Positions 18,901 to 26,964 of a DNA stretch of 64,000 bases are shown in pieces. Under the pieces are notes generated by a model. It was given only the letters and a program-made list of their open reading frames with translations, was not told where the DNA came from and did no database searches. A program made the position numbers and the translations under genes. Each line of letters begins with the position of its first letter. Position 1 is the first letter of the stretch. This DNA comes from Pelomonas baiyunensis (GTDB taxonomy: Bacteria > Pseudomonadota > Gammaproteobacteria > Burkholderiales > Burkholderiaceae_C): positions 186,001-250,000 of the forward strand of contig NZ_JBIGIB010000003.1 in the NCBI RefSeq assembly GCF_043555935.1, written 5' to 3'.

Positions 18901-19614
18901 CAGCGGCAGGGTCAAGGCGGGTGGCAGGTGCTTGCGGGCTTCCGTCACCAAGGCGCCGGTCGCGATGTTCACGGCGTTCAGGAAGAACCGCTTGGGGCTC
19001 TCGAACCGCGCGCCGGCGTACACATCCACGCCCGCGCCGGCGGCCGCGCCCACGGCCAGGCCCCCCGCTATCACGAAGCCCGCGTGGTTGTCGTCGGCCA
19101 GGCTCAACAGCACCGAGATCTCGCCACGCGCCATCGCTGCCACGCCCAGGCGCGCCCACACCCCGGCGCCCAGACGGATCTCACCGAGCAAGGCCAGGAA
19201 GATCTCCAGCGCCGGGCCGTCCAGCCGCGCTGCGGCCAGCCGGGCCACATCTTGAAGGTCCAGCGACACGGCCAGCCGGCCCGCCACCGAGGCCTCCGCG
19301 TAGGCCGCCACGCTCACATCCAGGCCGGCCCGGTCAAACGGGTCGACGGTGGCCGTGGCCACCAGCCGTGCGCCCGCGCTGGCCAGGGCGGCGCCTTGTG
19401 CATCCCCCGACAGCAAGCCCAGCAGCACCAGCTGCGCCGAGGCGTCGGCCCGTGCCTGCGCGCCGGCCTGCACGGCCAGCCCGTGGCAGGCGGTGAAGCG
19501 CGTGGTGAAGTTCAGCCGGGCGCTGGCCCCCACTTGGCCGCGGACCAGGCCCTCATCAAAGCCGGCAGAGGCGTCCAGCGAGAACACCTCGCCCGCGAGT
19601 ACGACGTTGGGCAT
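15928..19614 (-). CDS. Giant alanine-rich protein of unknown family
   Basis: A 1228-residue protein with AAGGAG before the ATG and only 35 bp after the preceding PEP-CTERM gene. It has no signal peptide or sorting tail. Residues 1 to about 260 are small-residue-rich alternating segments (GASARLNF, AGAQARADASAQLVLLG); about 260-960 are dense amphipathic helices with coiled-coil character (ARLAEAERWAREMSRQLDN, RTRLRQTRTQIATQTQAQ). Near 1010-1110 is an Ig-like or adhesin-like beta region (PIRIVVAGLPAPSNPTMDGQ), and the last part (SLQGWRVVVPGG to ITVIDAAGRHRL) resembles a lamin-tail beta fold interrupted by a Pro-rich insert. I cannot assign a function. Its place between secreted proteins suggests a cytoplasmic scaffold or a protein exported by another route. 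Confidence 0.75.
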   Translation of the reverse strand: MPNVVLAGEVFSLDASAGFDEGLVRGQVGASARLNFTTRFTACHGLAVQAGAQARADASAQLVLLGLLSGDAQGAALASAGARLVATATVDPFDRAGLDVSVAAYAEASVAGRLAVSLDLQDVARLAAARLDGPALEIFLALLGEIRLGAGVWARLGVAAMARGEISVLLSLADDNHAGFVIAGGLAVGAAAGAGVDVYAGARFESPKRFFLNAVNIATGALVTEARKHLPPALTLPLAALEFALPALLHAAYEIAQIDTAALAARPAVAGEVFAACMGAELQRFVLDQLARGAAARLAAQLDAVMDRLAAAPPSDVATRTAAAVQAALDALASMEGEGWTLTRATEALPRLVALLDALDAAERSTCRTALAALWLSLAAAQALRQGVVAAQASASAGVLGLATQVSQVIQIEIRDVPAFVQDELHARLGLPRDSRLSFANAVAWLIDSRLLPQLRAALPELAPLLDLIEQELDVGDLLTAALRGDLRLRYAPCRALASRLLDGLLIQQLLPALAGALPDDAPTRLWTDEVVRPSLLMLRDFVLARLDDAVAGRALQQEPLRAALGLLVGKVVISHVVVLRDILVDHVRDHAAEAARDLADALRDGRRTPLAQAFHTVAQPLAAAVGGVIPSAVMLEASRELAADLLLVLASATGEQVWTDARRARERELLRRILFSVYGEADRADPNRFMADIAACAYVPAPQAVKDMVVLQAEAMAATLGQTLSATVAALERFFARLGEGLVQRIEVGLAAGLARLRDDLVVLGRTLVVLSRQADARLAEAERWAREMSRQLDNAAAACRSAARRQQILDRLQRDGIANARAFARQVPGFAQLPRDARAAALNVAGAAFATAFAGIRPLLDGALQVLRAVGDDIARLFAAAADATALTRALTQAITDRLDAAVRAVANLQLPRELSITAIVKAAVDVITQLPPLRDALRLAFSARENEQAARTRLRQTRTQIATQTQAQEAQQRALDAALGGGPLGLNICSPLGIAADLQAACAYHASIPIRIVVAGLPAPSNPTMDGQAVLLLNGDALSVPDTAWQHTDGLSRLSLQLASTHRAIRPGLNVLEFACAQGGRPAQRVRKTFLVHPGAAPTDGLRVRVVNAALEISSTGPAPLTPQSLQGWRVVVPGGQVLRGVLTAGQPTPLSALAPRPAPGPSPRPHGAPGLPRVQSGPSAPVTPVTPGGLSNLRPLRLTPCLRAITVIDAAGRHRLDHLLGDDD

Positions 19615-19649
19615 GGCTCAACTCCTTGGGAGGCGTGGCGCGACAGCGT

Positions 19650-22600
19650 TCAAGCGCGGGCCGCCGTGCTGCGGCGTGCGCGCAGGCCCAGGCCCACCAC
19701 GCCCAGCGCCATCAGCGCCCAGGTGGAGGGCTCGGGCACGGCGGCGGCCTGGAAGTCGCTCACCACCAGCCCTTGCCCGGTGCCGTAGTGCACCAGGAAG
19801 CTGCCGGTGCCGTCGGCGGTGAGCAGACGGCCGCCGTCGGCCACGTTGGCGAACTGGCCGAACACATCGCCCCCGGTCTGGATCAACTGGAATTGCTGCC
19901 CGGCCGCCGCCGTGAAGCCGCCGATGAAGCTCAGGCGCAGCGTGGTGTCTTGCCCCAGGTCCACGGTGCCGCCCACGTTGAGCGCGTCGTAGCTGCTGCC
20001 CCGCAACAGCCCGCCGAGCTCCATGTTCAGCACCGCCAGCCCGCTGAAGCTCAGGTCTTGCCGCACGCTGAAGAGGCCCGCGCTGGCGCCCGGGGCCAGC
20101 TCGGCCGACTGCACGGCCAACCGCTCCACCGTGCCGTGGCCGCCCAGCGTGCCGGCTTCCACGGCGGTGAGGCCGGTGTAGGCCTGCGCGCCGTTGAGCA
20201 CCAGCGTGCCCGCACCCGTCTTGAGCAGGCCCAGGCCCGACTGCAACTCGCCGATGCTGCCGGCCACCACCAACGTGTGGCCGTTGGTGTCGATGAAGCC
20301 GGCGGTGCTGCCCGATTCACCGTCCAGCAGCACGGTGCGCGTGGCCGCCAGCGTGAACGAATCCCACGCGCGCAGGCCGCCTTGGGCGCTGCGGGTGGAT
20401 TCACCGTCGAAGAAGCTTTTGCCCAAGATGAGGCGGTTGCTGGCCGCACCCAGCGAGCCATCGGCCGTGATGCCCAGCACCGCGCTGCCGAAGCCCTGCG
20501 GGTCGCCCAGCTGCAGGTCGCCGGTGAACGTGTTGTTGCGATTGGCCAGGCGCACGTCGAACTTGTCACCGCCATCGCCCGGACGGCTGCCGCCTTGGAC
20601 GTTCAAGGCCAGCGTGCCGGTGAGCGCCCGCTCGACCACGATGGACTGCCCGCCCGCCACCAAACCCGCGCCGCCGGGCCCGATCTGCAGGTTCATCGCG
20701 TTGCTGATGACCAGCGGTGCCGCGAGCCGGTTGCTGGCCTCCAGCGAGCCGTTGTCCAGCCGCAGCAGGTTGCTCGCGGCGCCCAGCGCGTTCTCGTGGC
20801 CCACCGTGAGCCGGCTGCCCTGCGTCACCTCCACGCTGCCGGAGAACGTGTTCGCGCCGTTCAGCGTGACGGCCGCGGACGAGAAGCCCGCACGGCCCAC
20901 CAGCAGGTGGCCCTGGCCGGCCAGGCTGCCGTCCAGCGTGCCGAACAGCGGGCGCAGCGTGCCGCCAGCGCCCAGGTCCACGGTGCTGCCGGCGGCCGTG
21001 TTCAGCGTGTTCACGGTCAACGCGCGGCCGCCCATCTGCAGTTGGGCTGCGGCGGCCACATCCACCAGGCTGCGGGCGCCCAGCGCCTCGTTCACGCCCA
21101 GGGCCAGCGCGCCCTGCAGCACCTGCACGCGGTTGTCGCCGCTGGCGTCGGCGTTGGCGGTGTTGAGCGTCCAGGTGCCGGCGCCCGCCTTGGTCATGCC
21201 CAGGCCGGTGATGGGCTGGTTGAACACGACGTCGAAGCCGGCCGTGTCCACCGTCATGTCCCGAAAACTCGTGCTGCGCGTGGCGCTGATGTTCAGGTTT
21301 GCGGCCGCCTCCAGCGTGCCGGGCAGGGAAGACAGGCCGCTGGCACGGCCGATGTTCAGCACGCCGCCGGCGGCGCCCAGCCGCGCGTCGCTGTCGACGA
21401 CCAGCACCGCCGCCTGGCCGTTGGACACACCCGCCAGGGCCACGCCGCCAGACTGGGTTGCGGTGCTCGCCAACACATACCGCGCTGCGCCGCTGAGGTT
21501 GAGCCGGCCGGTGCCGCTGAGGGTGCTGGTGACGGTGTGCGTGCCCGAGCCGCTCACGGTGGCGGCATTGCCTTGCAAGGTCAGCGGGCGGTTCAGGTCG
21601 TAGCCGTCCGGCAGGGCCAGGCCACCGCCCAACGTGATGCCTGCGCCCGCAGCGCCCAGGTTGCCGTCGTGCGTGAAGCGCAGCGTGGTGGTGTTGGGCT
21701 GGCCGGCCGCGTTGAGGCTGCCGTCGTTGAAGACGCCCAGGCCGCCGGCAAAGCTGTTGGCGCCGGTGAGCGTGATGACACCGCCGATGACGCTGACGCC
21801 GCCGTCGCCGGTGATGGTGCCGCTGACGGTGTTGGTGGTGCCGTTGCCGAACTGCAGCACGCCCTGGCCACCCGTGGTGGTGATGGCCCGCGCGAGGTCG
21901 AAGCCGTCGCGCACCAGCAGGCGGCCGCCACCGTCGAACTGCAGCACCGGGCTGGCGCTGCCCAACACGCTCTCGCGGCCCACCTGCAGCGTGCCGGTGT
22001 TGCGCAAGGTGATCTGGCCGGCGAAGGTCAGGGGCGCGGCGCTGCCCAGCACCAGCGTGCCGCTGCGAACGTCCAGATCGCGCTGACCGCTCAAGGCGCC
22101 GGAGACGGTGAGCTGGCCGAAGCTGTTGGCATCGAAGTCCACCACCACGCGCCCGTTGCCGGCGAGGCTGGCCACCGTGGCGCTGCCGCCCGCGCCCCCG
22201 GCGTTCAGGTCACCCGCCCCGGTCACGGCGCCGGTGGACACGCTGCCGCCGTTGGGGCGCAGCGTCAGGCTGCCCGTGCCGGCGACTGTGTTCAGCACCA
22301 GCGTGTTCTGCGCGCCCGCGGTGCTGAGCGTGAGCGCCTGCCCGGCGCGGTCCACCGCACCGCTCACCACGAAGCGCACGGGTTGCGCGTTGGTGCCACC
22401 GAGGGCCTGGATGTCGGCCGCGTCGGTCAGCGTGACGGGCCCGCTCACGGTGCCGCCGGCCACCGCGCCGAAGGGGGTCTGCACGAACGGCGCACTGCTG
22501 CTCAGGCGGCCGCCGAGGGCGATGGCTGGGGTCAGCGTGGTGGCGACGTTGGAGGCCACGATCTGCAGCTCGCCACCTCGCGCCACCTGAACGCCGCCGG

Positions 22601-23165
22601 TGCCGGCCAGCGCCCCGCCGGCCACGCCCAACGCGGCGCCGGTGGCCACCGTGGTGAGCCCACTGAAGCTGTTGTTGCCGCTCAGCACGGTGCGGCCGCT
22701 GGCCAGCGCCAGGCCGCCGGTGCCGCTGATGTCGCCGCGCAGGAAGAGCTGGCTGGCGTTGCTGAGGCCGCCGGCCACCTGCAGGTTGTCACTCAGCACC
22801 AGCGCGTTGTTCACGCTGCCATGGCCGCCGTTGGACTGCATGCGCAGGTAGGCGCCCGCGCCCTGAAAGCGCAGCGTGTTGCCGGTCAGCGTTGGCGCCG
22901 GCGCGTTGGCGCCCAGCGTGAGGCCCAGCAGCGTGAAGCCGCCGGCGAGGTCGTTGACGCTGGCCGGGCGCGCGGCACTGTCCAGCAGCAGCTCACCACC
23001 GGCCACGGGCAGGCCGCCGGCCCAGTTGGCGGTGTCGCTCCAGCTGGCGCTGGCAGTGCCCGTCCAGGTGTGCACGGCTGCGCCGACGGACGCAGGCGAC
23101 AGGCCGATCAGGGCGAGGGCGGCGGGAAGTGTTCGAAGCGCGTGGGTGAGTGGATGCGAAGGCAT
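19650..23165 (-). CDS. Large PEP-CTERM protein with autotransporter-type repeats
   Basis: A 1171-residue secreted protein. It has a signal peptide (LPAALALIGLSPASVGA), then HTWTGTASASWSDTANWAGG, the entry motif of many repeat adhesins. Long beta-helix passenger repeats follow (GTGGLALASGRTVLSGNNSF, GAGTWTLNTANADASGDN, TGAGTLVLNGAQAYTGLTA). Instead of an autotransporter barrel it ends with VPEPSTWALMALGVVGLGL and a basic RARRSTAARA tail. It is probably a long fibrous surface protein released or anchored through exosortase. It leads the orphan giant gene by 35 bp, so the two are likely co-transcribed. Confidence 0.9.
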   Translation of the reverse strand: MPSHPLTHALRTLPAALALIGLSPASVGAAVHTWTGTASASWSDTANWAGGLPVAGGELLLDSAARPASVNDLAGGFTLLGLTLGANAPAPTLTGNTLRFQGAGAYLRMQSNGGHGSVNNALVLSDNLQVAGGLSNASQLFLRGDISGTGGLALASGRTVLSGNNSFSGLTTVATGAALGVAGGALAGTGGVQVARGGELQIVASNVATTLTPAIALGGRLSSSAPFVQTPFGAVAGGTVSGPVTLTDAADIQALGGTNAQPVRFVVSGAVDRAGQALTLSTAGAQNTLVLNTVAGTGSLTLRPNGGSVSTGAVTGAGDLNAGGAGGSATVASLAGNGRVVVDFDANSFGQLTVSGALSGQRDLDVRSGTLVLGSAAPLTFAGQITLRNTGTLQVGRESVLGSASPVLQFDGGGRLLVRDGFDLARAITTTGGQGVLQFGNGTTNTVSGTITGDGGVSVIGGVITLTGANSFAGGLGVFNDGSLNAAGQPNTTTLRFTHDGNLGAAGAGITLGGGLALPDGYDLNRPLTLQGNAATVSGSGTHTVTSTLSGTGRLNLSGAARYVLASTATQSGGVALAGVSNGQAAVLVVDSDARLGAAGGVLNIGRASGLSSLPGTLEAAANLNISATRSTSFRDMTVDTAGFDVVFNQPITGLGMTKAGAGTWTLNTANADASGDNRVQVLQGALALGVNEALGARSLVDVAAAAQLQMGGRALTVNTLNTAAGSTVDLGAGGTLRPLFGTLDGSLAGQGHLLVGRAGFSSAAVTLNGANTFSGSVEVTQGSRLTVGHENALGAASNLLRLDNGSLEASNRLAAPLVISNAMNLQIGPGGAGLVAGGQSIVVERALTGTLALNVQGGSRPGDGGDKFDVRLANRNNTFTGDLQLGDPQGFGSAVLGITADGSLGAASNRLILGKSFFDGESTRSAQGGLRAWDSFTLAATRTVLLDGESGSTAGFIDTNGHTLVVAGSIGELQSGLGLLKTGAGTLVLNGAQAYTGLTAVEAGTLGGHGTVERLAVQSAELAPGASAGLFSVRQDLSFSGLAVLNMELGGLLRGSSYDALNVGGTVDLGQDTTLRLSFIGGFTAAAGQQFQLIQTGGDVFGQFANVADGGRLLTADGTGSFLVHYGTGQGLVVSDFQAAAVPEPSTWALMALGVVGLGLRARRSTAARA

Positions 23166-23321
23166 GTCAGCGTCTCGGTGTGCGGCGGATGCCGTGTCGT
23201 GGAAAGGCAGGACTGCCCGGGCTCGATCCCGTGCAGCTGCGTTCAGTGACTGATGCGTGTGGATGGACTCGGGCGTGTGCGAACGGTGCGTCGCGTCATG
23301 GCACCGATCCGCTGTGCAGGC

Positions 23322-24071
23322 TCAGACCTTTGGTTCATGTCGCCCGTCGACCGCGAGACCTGCATGCCGCCGGCGCCGACACAGGCCCAGCACCGCGAGG
23401 CCCGAACCCAGCATGGCGATGGTTGAGCTTTCTGGAACCGCAGACAGCACAAGTGACAGGTTGTCTGCGTAGCCGTCGTTGTACGAACCCGCTTGCCGCG
23501 TCAGGGTGAGTTGCAAGTCGATGAACCGCGTGCCCACCGGCACGGCGCCTGACGTCTGCCGCAGCAAAAGACCCGTGGCGTTGCCACGATCGGTGTGTGT
23601 CACCGGGCCCACCGACCCGGCGCCCAGGACATCTCCGGAGGCACCGAGGAAGGTGGCGGTCAGCATGGCGTTGTCCTGCTGAGAAGAAAAGCCGCCCAGG
23701 TACGCCGCGAGCTCGAAAGACACCGCGCCGCCATCGATCAATCCAAGGATGGACGAGACATCAAACGACTGGGTGGCGCTGGATTGCGGAGCGTTCGGCC
23801 CCCCTGCAAAGAAGTTGCTCCCCCGACTGGACGGCCCCGGATCGCGCGCCGCAGGAAAGCCACCCCCCGCCGCGTAGGACACGACGGTGAAGCTGCCCGA
23901 ACTCAGGAATCCGGGTGCTGCAACGATCGCGTTTCCGTTGCCCCCGGCGCCGGATTCAGCGTCACCGTTGACGACGAGGTTGCTTCCCAACACGCCACTG
24001 GCCTGGGCAGCAACAGCAGCGAGCACAAGAACGGATACGGACAGTGCTTTTGTGAGCGTTCCAGCTTTCAT
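23322..24071 (-). CDS. PEP-CTERM protein with variant VPESS motif
   Basis: A 249-residue protein from the ATG at 24071, preceded by GGGGG. The signal peptide (LSVSVLVLAAVAAQA) is followed by NLVVNGDAESG, the usual opening of a carbohydrate-binding-like jelly-roll domain in PEP-CTERM proteins, and a later DGYADNLSLVLS strand. The tail is VPESSTIAMLGSGLAVLGL plus RRRR; the second proline of the motif is serine, a variant that some exosortase systems accept. It is 56 bp downstream of the NxxGxxAF-repeat gene, so in the same operon. Confidence 0.85.
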   Translation of the reverse strand: MKAGTLTKALSVSVLVLAAVAAQASGVLGSNLVVNGDAESGAGGNGNAIVAAPGFLSSGSFTVVSYAAGGGFPAARDPGPSSRGSNFFAGGPNAPQSSATQSFDVSSILGLIDGGAVSFELAAYLGGFSSQQDNAMLTATFLGASGDVLGAGSVGPVTHTDRGNATGLLLRQTSGAVPVGTRFIDLQLTLTRQAGSYNDGYADNLSLVLSAVPESSTIAMLGSGLAVLGLCRRRRHAGLAVDGRHEPKV

Positions 24072-24127
24072 GCGTTTCCCCCTGGAAAGAATGGAATGGT
24101 TGTCTGGCGCTTGTCGAACGCCGGGAG

Positions 24128-26914
24128 TCATGCTGCGTCGCTGGTGTTGGTGCGACGGGCCTTGCAAGCGCGCCAGCCCAGGCCCAGCAGGCCCGTGGCC
24201 ATCAGTGCCCAGCTGCCCGGCTCGGGCACGGCCGTCACGCTGATCACGCCGTCGGTGTAGAGGCGGCTCACGTCCAGCGTGGTGCCGGCGGCCAGCTGCA
24301 GGCCGCTGCTGTCGATGCTGCTGAACTGGCCCTGCAGCGTGCCCCCGTCGAACAGGTCGAAGCTTTGGCCGGCCTGGCCCGTGAAGCCGGCGAAGGACAC
24401 CAGCTGCAGCGTGCCGCCCAGCGTGAGGGTGCCGGCCACGCGGTAGTGGTCGTAGCCGGTGCCCAGCACGGTGCCGCCGATCTCGGCCAGGTAGGTGCTG
24501 CCCAGGCCGAAGCTCACGCTGCCGGCGTCTTCGCCCAGGCCGGGCGAGTTGCCCACGCTCAAGCTGCCCTCGAAGTACTTGTGGCCCGTGCCCGTGAGCA
24601 GCGCGCCGCTGCGCTGTGCCACGGCGCCGAAGAACACGGCGGTGGCGCCGGCCGAGGTGCGCAGCTCGCTGCCGGCTTGCAGCTCCACCGCGTCGTAGAA
24701 GGTGGTGGTGCCCTGGCCGGAGAGCAGGATCTGGCCGGCCTTCTGGTTGGTCACGGCGCCGAACACATCGCTGTCGCCCGAGGTGACGAGCACCTGGCCG
24801 GCGTTGGTCAGGCCCTTGCTCACCGTCAGGCGGGCGTCGCCCAGCAGCAGGCGGGCGCCGGCGGCGTTGGTCCAGGCGCCTTCGGCCAGGGTGGTCGAGC
24901 GGTTCAGGTCGATCACGCCGCCGCTGCCGTTCAGCAGCGTGCCGGTCAGCTCCAGCCGGCCCTGGTTGATCTCGAACACGCCCAGGTTGCGGTGGCTGGC
25001 GCCGCGCAGCTGCAGCGTCTCGCCGGGCTGCACCAGCACGCGGCCGCTGGCCTGGTTGAGCAGGTCGGCGTCCAGCCCGGCGCCGTTGCGCGGCCCGCCC
25101 GCCACGCCGCGCACGAGGCCGGCGTTGCTGAGGCTGGCCGTCATCGCCAGTTGGTCGGCCTGCACCGTGCCCTGGTTGACCACCAGCCGCGAGAAGCTGC
25201 CCGTGCCGGTGAGCACGCCGCGCGGGCCGATCAGGATGGGGTCAGCCGCGTCGATGCTGCCACCCGCCATCTGCAGCGTCACGATGCCGGCGCCGGTGCC
25301 CACCTGCAGGGACTTCAGCGTCACCGCGCTGGTGGGGCCGGTGATGCGCAGGCTGGTGGCGGCGTCGATGGCCACGTCGTGCACGTCGGCGGGGTTCATG
25401 CCCAGCGTCCAGTTGGCGGCGTCGGCCCAGCTGCCGCCGGCTGTGCTGCGCCAGCGCAGATCGGTTTGGGTGTAGACGAAGACGCCGCTGCGGCCGTCCG
25501 CCAGGGTGGCGCGGTAGGCGAGCTGGGCCTTGCTGTTGAAGCTGTCAGCTGCGAGCGTGAGGCCAATGACGGTGGAACCCGCGAGCGCATCGCCCTCGCG
25601 CACCGCCAGGATGAGTTCCCGGCCATCGCCCAGGTACAGGCCCGCGTTGTTGCCACTGGTGACGCCCGAGCCGGTCAGTCCACCCAGGAACGCAACCTGC
25701 CCACCGGCATTGAGTTGCAGGTTCGAGAAGGAGCTGAAGTTCACGCCTGCACCCGCACCGGGTGCGGCGGTGCCGGAGCGAGCGATCAGGCTGCTGTCCC
25801 GCCACAGGCCCTGGTCATTGACGTTGTTGTTGACCCCCAGGCCCGCCAGGTTGGCATGGAAGGCGATTTGGCCGGCGTCATTGAGCTGCACCTCAAAGGG
25901 ATTGAAGGGGCTGAACTCGTCGAAGGTCACGCCCAAGCCTGCGCCGGGCGCCGCCGAGCCTGCCCGAGCGATGAGGCTGCTGCCTAGCCAGAGGGACTCG
26001 CTGTTTCTGACGGTCGTGCCCGTGCCGGCTAGGTTGCTGGCATAAGCCACTGCGCCCGTGGCGTTCATCTTCAGCAGCTGAAGACTGTCGTAGCGCACCC
26101 CGCTTCCCGCGTCGCTGGCGGCTGCACCCTTGCGGACGATCAAGCTGCTGTCGCGCCAGATGCCCTCGTCGTTGGTGAGATTTGTATTGCCCTCCAGGCG
26201 CGCCTGGAAGGCCACTGCACCCTGCACATTCGCAAGCACGGCGGAGAAGGATTGAAAGTCCACGCCGCTGCCGACGCCCGGCGCTCCCTCCCCCGAGCTG
26301 ACGATCAGGTTCGTGCTTGAGCCGCCGATCGCCGGGTTGCTGCGCCAGACGCTGTTACCGGGCCTTGTACCTGCGGAGCTGGTGAGGCTGGACGTGAAGA
26401 CCACCATTCCTGCGGGGCTGATGCTGCGGCTGCCCAGCGCACCAAACAGCAACCCGCTCGTCCCGGGCGCCGCGTTGCCCTCCTGGGCGACGAGCGAGCC
26501 CGATCGCCAGAGGCCGAAGTCATTGCTGGGCTTGACGCTGGAGCCGGCGAGAGAAGCGCCGTAAAGCACGGTCCCGGCGCTCGCGCCGACCTGCAGCACG
26601 TCGAAAGACGCGAAGCTCACACCACTGCCCAGGCCCGGTACCGCGCTGCCGGTGCGGGCGATGAGGGAAGCACCTCGCCAGATGCCGCTGTTGTTGCTGC
26701 TGGTCACGGTGGGGCCGGCCAGCGTGCCCTTGAAGAAGGCCGCGCCGAAGTCGTCGAGCGCCGGAGCTTCAAATGCCGAGAAGACCACGCCGCCGCCATT
26801 CGGCGCGGCGCTGCCGGTGAGCGCCACGGTGGCCGTGCCGGCCCAGGCGCCCTGGGCGTGCGCCAGCGCCAGGGCGAAGGTGAGGGCGGTGCGCCGCAGG
26901 GTGAAAGCTTTCAT
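24128..26914 (-). CDS. PEP-CTERM protein with NxxGxxAF tandem repeats
   Basis: A 928-residue secreted protein starting MKAFTLRRTALTFALALAHA, with GGAG upstream. Residues about 25-480 hold some seven to eight repeats of 55-65 residues, each with a GIWR.SSLIARTGSAAPG block and an NxxGxxAF core (NAGGQVAFLG, NDAGQIAFHA, NVQGAVAFQA, NATGAVAYAS). A second half follows with LRWRSTAGGSWADAANWTLG and beta-helix repeats. The tail is VPEPGSWALMATGLLGLGW plus basic residues. The repeat family is known by pattern but has no assigned function; it may be a beta-propeller-like adhesin. Longer upstream frames overlap the next gene and are rejected. Confidence 0.9.
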   Translation of the reverse strand: MKAFTLRRTALTFALALAHAQGAWAGTATVALTGSAAPNGGGVVFSAFEAPALDDFGAAFFKGTLAGPTVTSSNNSGIWRGASLIARTGSAVPGLGSGVSFASFDVLQVGASAGTVLYGASLAGSSVKPSNDFGLWRSGSLVAQEGNAAPGTSGLLFGALGSRSISPAGMVVFTSSLTSSAGTRPGNSVWRSNPAIGGSSTNLIVSSGEGAPGVGSGVDFQSFSAVLANVQGAVAFQARLEGNTNLTNDEGIWRDSSLIVRKGAAASDAGSGVRYDSLQLLKMNATGAVAYASNLAGTGTTVRNSESLWLGSSLIARAGSAAPGAGLGVTFDEFSPFNPFEVQLNDAGQIAFHANLAGLGVNNNVNDQGLWRDSSLIARSGTAAPGAGAGVNFSSFSNLQLNAGGQVAFLGGLTGSGVTSGNNAGLYLGDGRELILAVREGDALAGSTVIGLTLAADSFNSKAQLAYRATLADGRSGVFVYTQTDLRWRSTAGGSWADAANWTLGMNPADVHDVAIDAATSLRITGPTSAVTLKSLQVGTGAGIVTLQMAGGSIDAADPILIGPRGVLTGTGSFSRLVVNQGTVQADQLAMTASLSNAGLVRGVAGGPRNGAGLDADLLNQASGRVLVQPGETLQLRGASHRNLGVFEINQGRLELTGTLLNGSGGVIDLNRSTTLAEGAWTNAAGARLLLGDARLTVSKGLTNAGQVLVTSGDSDVFGAVTNQKAGQILLSGQGTTTFYDAVELQAGSELRTSAGATAVFFGAVAQRSGALLTGTGHKYFEGSLSVGNSPGLGEDAGSVSFGLGSTYLAEIGGTVLGTGYDHYRVAGTLTLGGTLQLVSFAGFTGQAGQSFDLFDGGTLQGQFSSIDSSGLQLAAGTTLDVSRLYTDGVISVTAVPEPGSWALMATGLLGLGWRACKARRTNTSDAA

Positions 26915-26964
26915 GGGGGTCTCCAGAGCGGTTCTTGTTGTCCAGGTGAAGGGCGAGGCCGCGT

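Noticed and set aside
19626..23249. A 1207-residue plus-strand frame opposite the large PEP-CTERM gene
   Set aside because: Low-complexity Gly/Ala/His/Gln antisense shadow; the minus strand has signal peptide, repeats and sorting tail.
23299..23313. TGGCACCGATCCGCT as a sigma-54 promoter
   Set aside because: The GG-GC spacing is 9 rather than 10 bases, and it points along the plus strand, where no gene follows.
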